Origin: a virus
IMG/VR virus record: IMGVR_UViG_3300009093_000103
Coordinates: 1-30,101 of that record
Length of the DNA: 30,101 bases
Direction: 5' to 3' (one strand)
Below, piece after piece: positions 27,628 through 30,101 of the stretch (position 1 is the first letter of the stretch; each line of letters opens with the position of its first letter). The notes under the pieces are model-generated. The model ran no database searches. It saw only the letters and a program-made list of their open reading frames with translations, and was not told the origin of the DNA. The translations under genes and the position numbers were made by a program.

Positions 27628-28059
27628 TCAATGCGAAATGTTTACAACATCCTTAACGACATTCAGCGCCTGGAAAGCAACACCGTCCAGCTCGCCTTGC
27701 ATGTCGCCGATAAAGCAAATTTTTGACTCTGCCGGCGCCCGCATCACGGCCGCGCGAACCTTGTCACGTATCGGTGTCGCCCCTACTTTCAACTCCTGAA
27801 ATATCAAGGCGGTTTGATCGCCCATCGGTAGGTTACTAAGGGCTTCCAGTGCGCCGCGGCCGACGAGTGTTAAATGCGGTTCGCCGTCAACTATTGCGCC
27901 GCCGGACAGACAGCAGTATACTTTTTTATCTTTGAACTTTGTTTCAAAGACCATTAAGTTAATTTGTTTGTCTGTCGGCAATCTCGCTGTCCGCTGAATC
28001 TCTGCGAGCGTACCAGCCTCGGGCTTCGTGCCGTGGATCATCTTTGACGAAAGCGACAT
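27628..28059 (-). CDS. Cargo gene 3: unknown
   Basis: 143 residues. MSLSSKMIHGTKPEAGTLAE (Met7 is an alternative start), 'KQINLMVFETKFKDKKVYCC', 'LSGGAIVDGEPHLTLVGRGA', 'MGDQTALIFQELKVG' and 'SKICFIGDMQGELDG'. An alpha-beta fold is likely; two adjacent Cys. I do not recognise a family. It starts 5 nt after the stop of cargo gene 2, so the two are surely co-translated. AT-rich codon choice unlike the phage core. Confidence 0.72.
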   Translation of the reverse strand: MSLSSKMIHGTKPEAGTLAEIQRTARLPTDKQINLMVFETKFKDKKVYCCLSGGAIVDGEPHLTLVGRGALEALSNLPMGDQTALIFQELKVGATPIRDKVRAAVMRAPAESKICFIGDMQGELDGVAFQALNVVKDVVNISH

Positions 28060-28064
28060 AACGA

Positions 28065-28439
28065 TTAGGTCCGCTTGTCTTTCCTGGGGAACAGTATCAG
28101 ATTCGGAGCCTTATGCTCGATCGGCTGATGCTTGCGGCGCGTTAACTTGCGTCGCGTTAATAACTCGAAGCCCACCAACCTAGACCAAGGAATGCGATAA
28201 ACGCTGTCAACCTCGTCCGTATGATGCCAAAGTATCAGCATGCCGGGCGAATTGAAATTTATTTGTAGTGCCTCACGGTCTCCGGCGATCCTAAAACCGC
28301 CCTCGAATAAAAAAGCTATACCAAGATGTTCACGAGGTACAAAAACCTCGCCAGCGCCTTCGTAGTCGCCCGTGTCGAACTCTATAAAGTGCTTGAGGTG
28401 TCCTCGCCAATACTTCTCTTGCGCTGACTGTTTCATCAT
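28065..28439 (-). CDS. Cargo gene 2: unknown
   Basis: 124 residues. 'MMKQSAQEKYWRGHLKHFIE', 'VFVPREHLGIAFLFEGGFRI', 'SPGMLILWHHTDEVDSVYRI' and a very basic end 'FELLTRRKLTRRKHQPIEHK'. Beta-rich core with His-His; a basic tail that may touch nucleic acid. No family recognised. Four-base gap to cargo gene 1. Confidence 0.72.
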   Translation of the reverse strand: MMKQSAQEKYWRGHLKHFIEFDTGDYEGAGEVFVPREHLGIAFLFEGGFRIAGDREALQINFNSPGMLILWHHTDEVDSVYRIPWSRLVGFELLTRRKLTRRKHQPIEHKAPNLILFPRKDKRT

Positions 28440-28443
28440 CTTG

Positions 28444-28890
28444 TCAATATTTCTTTGGATATTCCGCGATGATACGCTTTAGCACGTCTGGAATATAAGG
28501 ATAGTATTCGTTCGCGTCGCCGAAATTCTCTTGCAAATCTGAATCGCCAAATAAGCGCCGCGCTTCCTCGTAGTATGGAACCTGACACCTGCGAAAGAAG
28601 TCTACGAATTCGTCTATGTCAGTAACTTTGCAGTAGGGGTTTTCCGGGTTGTGTTTTAATGGCCCAACACTGAGAAAAGAAAGCAAATACGTTGCGCCCT
28701 TTTCGCCAACAAATTCCTTAAGCGCATTTGACGCGACGTAGCCCTTGATATCGCATTTTCTTTGGTGGATTATCTTGAAGCCGTGATATTTAAGAATATC
28801 GTGAGACTGCCAAATAACGTAGGCTTCGTCTATGTCGTCAATGACATTCCCGCAAACGTCGCAGTACCATTTAGTAAGCGGCTTATCCAT
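28444..28890 (-). CDS. Cargo gene 1: zinc-finger-start protein, unknown
   Basis: 148 residues. Zinc-binding set at the start: Cys10-x-x-Cys13 ('WYCDVCGNVI') with His42 and Cys46 ('IIHQRKCDIKG'). Then 'ATYLLSFLSVGPLKHNPENP', 'DIDEFVDFFRRCQVPYYEEA' and 'DVLKRIIAEYPKKY'. It resembles unnamed proteins with an N-terminal zinc ribbon and an acidic helical end. SD AAGGGACG precedes the ATG at 28890. It starts 17 nt after the integrase stop, so it may be co-transcribed with the integrase. Confidence 0.74.
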   Translation of the reverse strand: MDKPLTKWYCDVCGNVIDDIDEAYVIWQSHDILKYHGFKIIHQRKCDIKGYVASNALKEFVGEKGATYLLSFLSVGPLKHNPENPYCKVTDIDEFVDFFRRCQVPYYEEARRLFGDSDLQENFGDANEYYPYIPDVLKRIIAEYPKKY

Positions 28891-28907
28891 GAGCGTCCCT
28901 TGTGTGA

Positions 28908-29876
28908 TTAGTCCAGCCGTCCGGCGATTTCTGTAGCTGTCGCGTTGTAGTAAATCATTAGCGACTTCAAGTCACGATGCCCGACCATTCGCGCGAGGTC
29001 AAGTACGTCCACCTTGCGCGCCAGTCGCGTTATTCCCTCGTGCCTCGTATCGTGAAAATGCATATCGACTATTCCGGCGCGGTCGCGAGCCTTGCGGAAA
29101 AGAGTGCTGATTGAATCCGCCGACACGTTAAAAACTCGCTCGTCATCCTGCGGCAACAGCTTGAGCAAACGAATCGCCTCGCGCGACAGCGCAACGTCGC
29201 GCGCGTCTCCGTTTTTCGATTTCGGTATGTGAGCGCAGCGGGCGTCAAGGTCCGTGTGCGCCCAGGTGAGGGCCGCAATCTCGCCCTCGCGCATGGCTGT
29301 CTCGATCGCGAACCGGAAGGCCACGGCGACGCGCTGTCCGGGCCGCTGCGGCGGTCCGCCGTCGAACCCGAGCGCGAGGCAAACCCGGCGCGCCTCGTCG
29401 TCTGACACGCGGCGCGTGCGCGGCTTGGCGCCCTTCGGTCTGTCGACGCCGGCAAGCGGGTTGACCTTGAGCCAGCGCCACGGCTTTACGCACGCCTTGA
29501 GCACGGATTGCAGCAGGTTCATTTCGCGCCGCACGGTCGAGTCGGCAACTTCCTTGCGTCGACGGTCCCGCCACTGCTCAAGGTCCGCGTCGGTCAGGTT
29601 GGCGAGACGACGCGCGCCGATAGGATCGCGCGCGAGCGCGGCGAGTCGTAGCTTCTCCCAATGGGCGCCGCCCTTGCTCGGCGAAATCTCGATCGCGTAC
29701 GTGTCGCACGCGTCCTTAAGCGTCTTGTCTGGCAGCTTGTCGCCGCGTAGAACGGACTCGCGTTCGAGCGCCCAGGTTGCCGCGGCCGCGCGCGTTGCGA
29801 AGCTGTCAGACTCGCGCACGCCGTTGCGCTCGACTTCCGCCCGCCACCTGCTACCGCGTTTACGTATGTACGCCAT
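28908..29876 (-). CDS. int: Tyrosine-type site-specific integrase
   Basis: 322 residues. Catalytic set: Arg196 ('AMREGEIAALTW'), Lys221 ('PKSKNGDARDVAL'), His275-x-x-Arg278 ('HFHDTRHEGI'), His300 ('MVGHRDLKSLMIYY') and Tyr309/310. N-terminal arm-binding domain: 'MAYIRKRGSRWRAEVERNGV', followed by a SAM-like core-binding domain. I use the ATG at 29876 because a longer frame to 30050 would run through the terminator and tRNA. It integrates the phage at the 3' end of the tRNA-Thr gene 142 bp away. No Shine-Dalgarno is clear. Confidence 0.95.
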   Translation of the reverse strand: MAYIRKRGSRWRAEVERNGVRESDSFATRAAAATWALERESVLRGDKLPDKTLKDACDTYAIEISPSKGGAHWEKLRLAALARDPIGARRLANLTDADLEQWRDRRRKEVADSTVRREMNLLQSVLKACVKPWRWLKVNPLAGVDRPKGAKPRTRRVSDDEARRVCLALGFDGGPPQRPGQRVAVAFRFAIETAMREGEIAALTWAHTDLDARCAHIPKSKNGDARDVALSREAIRLLKLLPQDDERVFNVSADSISTLFRKARDRAGIVDMHFHDTRHEGITRLARKVDVLDLARMVGHRDLKSLMIYYNATATEIAGRLD

Positions 29877-29945
29877 TGGCGGGATTTTGGCGGGCGATAT
29901 GCGGGAAAGCAAGGCGAATTGAGGGAAGCCGCGCCGATCGCAGGC

Positions 29946-29980
29946 AACAAAAAACGCGCTATGCGCGCGTTTTGTAAAGG
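29946..29980. terminator. Bidirectional terminator between tRNA-Thr and integrase
   Basis: 29951-29959 (AAAACGCGC) pairs with 29965-29973 (GCGCGTTTT), 5-nt loop, with A-run and T-run on both sides. On the minus strand it ends the tRNA transcript. Confidence 0.85.
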
Positions 29981-30018
29981 AAAAGCTATTTTGTGGTTTT
30001 CCGCGGTTTTTGTTGGAA

Positions 30019-30062
30019 TGCCGGAGAAGGGAATCGAACCCCCGACCCACGCATTACGAATG
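30019..30062 (-). other. Putative attachment site (att core) in 3' half of tRNA-Thr
   Basis: The integrase gene lies 3' to the tRNA, the usual place when the crossover is in the tRNA's 3' half. The second copy, expected at the far left end of the prophage, is outside the window, so the length of the core is not known. Confidence 0.6.
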
Positions 30063-30091
30063 CGTTGCTCTACCAGCTGAGCTACCCCGGC
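30019..30091 (-). tRNA. tRNA-Thr (anticodon CGU)
   Basis: 73 nt on the minus strand. Acceptor GCCGGGG pairs with CTCCGGC (one G-U pair). The anticodon arm is ACGCA-TTCGTAA-TGCGT, with CGT as anticodon. The T-arm carries GGTTCGATTCC and the discriminator is A at 30019. The CCA end is not encoded: after the discriminator comes TTCC. It is the attachment site of the prophage. Confidence 0.93.
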
Positions 30092-30101
30092 GCGGGCGCG
30101 C

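Noticed and set aside
28908-30050. Longer integrase start at 30050 (58 extra residues)
   Set aside because: It would run through the terminator and into the tRNA gene; the extra residues have no resemblance to an integrase, while MAYIRKRGSRW at 29876 is the typical start.
1-30101. Apparent excess of CCCAGG/CCTGGG, like a Chi-type signal
   Set aside because: By eye about 45 copies on both strands, but roughly 30 are expected from base composition, and most are Ala-Gln or Leu-Gly codon pairs; no strand bias was seen.
1-30101. Many GTATAC hexamers, possible protein-binding sites
   Set aside because: Most are inside genes as Val-Tyr or Tyr codons without a longer conserved flank; only those at start codons share context, reported separately.
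1-30101. CRISPR array, insertion sequence or transposase
   Set aside because: No regularly spaced repeats, no terminal inverted repeats with a transposase and no DDE-type enzyme were found.

Overview
The window is most of a temperate, tailed-phage genome (a prophage arm) sitting against a bacterial tRNA-Thr(CGU) gene at its right edge. The host is probably a GC-rich gammaproteobacterium, perhaps of the order Xanthomonadales. The clues are the overall base composition, the tRNA sequence, and two phage-encoded exported proteins. One of these has the 'W-F-x-P-x-x-S-G-x-G-F' pattern and the other ends in 'SGFE'; both are styles I associate with Xanthomonadales secreted proteins. The host call is an inference, not a proof.

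Left half, all on the minus strand (read right to left). The Cro/YdaS-like protein (15259-15474) starts the left early operon: a DksA/TraR-like zinc protein, a primase-polymerase/helicase fusion (12664-14970), RusA and a Mor/C-family activator. A long train of small genes follows, coupled by 1-4 bp overlaps, and includes a dATP/dGTP diphosphohydrolase-domain protein (8884-9375), two exported proteins, a metallophosphoesterase and a lysis cassette (holin, SAR endolysin, a second membrane protein, a candidate embedded o-spanin lipoprotein). Then come terS, terL, a Mu gp29-like portal and, cut by the window edge, a Mu gpG-like morphogenesis protein. Head genes are therefore Mu-like, while integration is by tyrosine recombinase at a tRNA gene.

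Centre and right half. A CI-type repressor (15565-16293, plus) and a small lipoprotein (16290-16592, minus) lie between the two early operons. Operators of the form TACAA-N7-TTGTA flank the repressor on both sides. The right early operon (16762-27137, plus) holds small unknown genes and then a recombination module: Sak4-like ATPase, DUF669 ssDNA-binding-type protein, Cas4/AddB-like nuclease, MazG-like protein, cupin-like protein and DEAD/DEAH helicase. It continues with a SleB-type cell-wall hydrolase, a coiled-coil protein and an AlpA/excisionase-like protein.

Far right. A low-GC block of four unrecognised minus-strand genes (27134-28890) is packed between the AlpA-like gene and the integrase (28908-29876). 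This is the best candidate for an undescribed cargo (defence or lysogenic-conversion) system. The integrase is followed by a bidirectional terminator and the tRNA-Thr attachment site.

Regulatory DNA is unusually legible. There are two promoters whose -10 and spacer are covered by the same palindrome (TTATATCTAGATATAA), a family of CA-rich unstructured leaders, three leaders able to fold around a long closing stem with internal hairpins, and a recurrent Shine-Dalgarno + TATACAA(A)TG start context. All functional names come from recognising motifs by eye; no database search was run.
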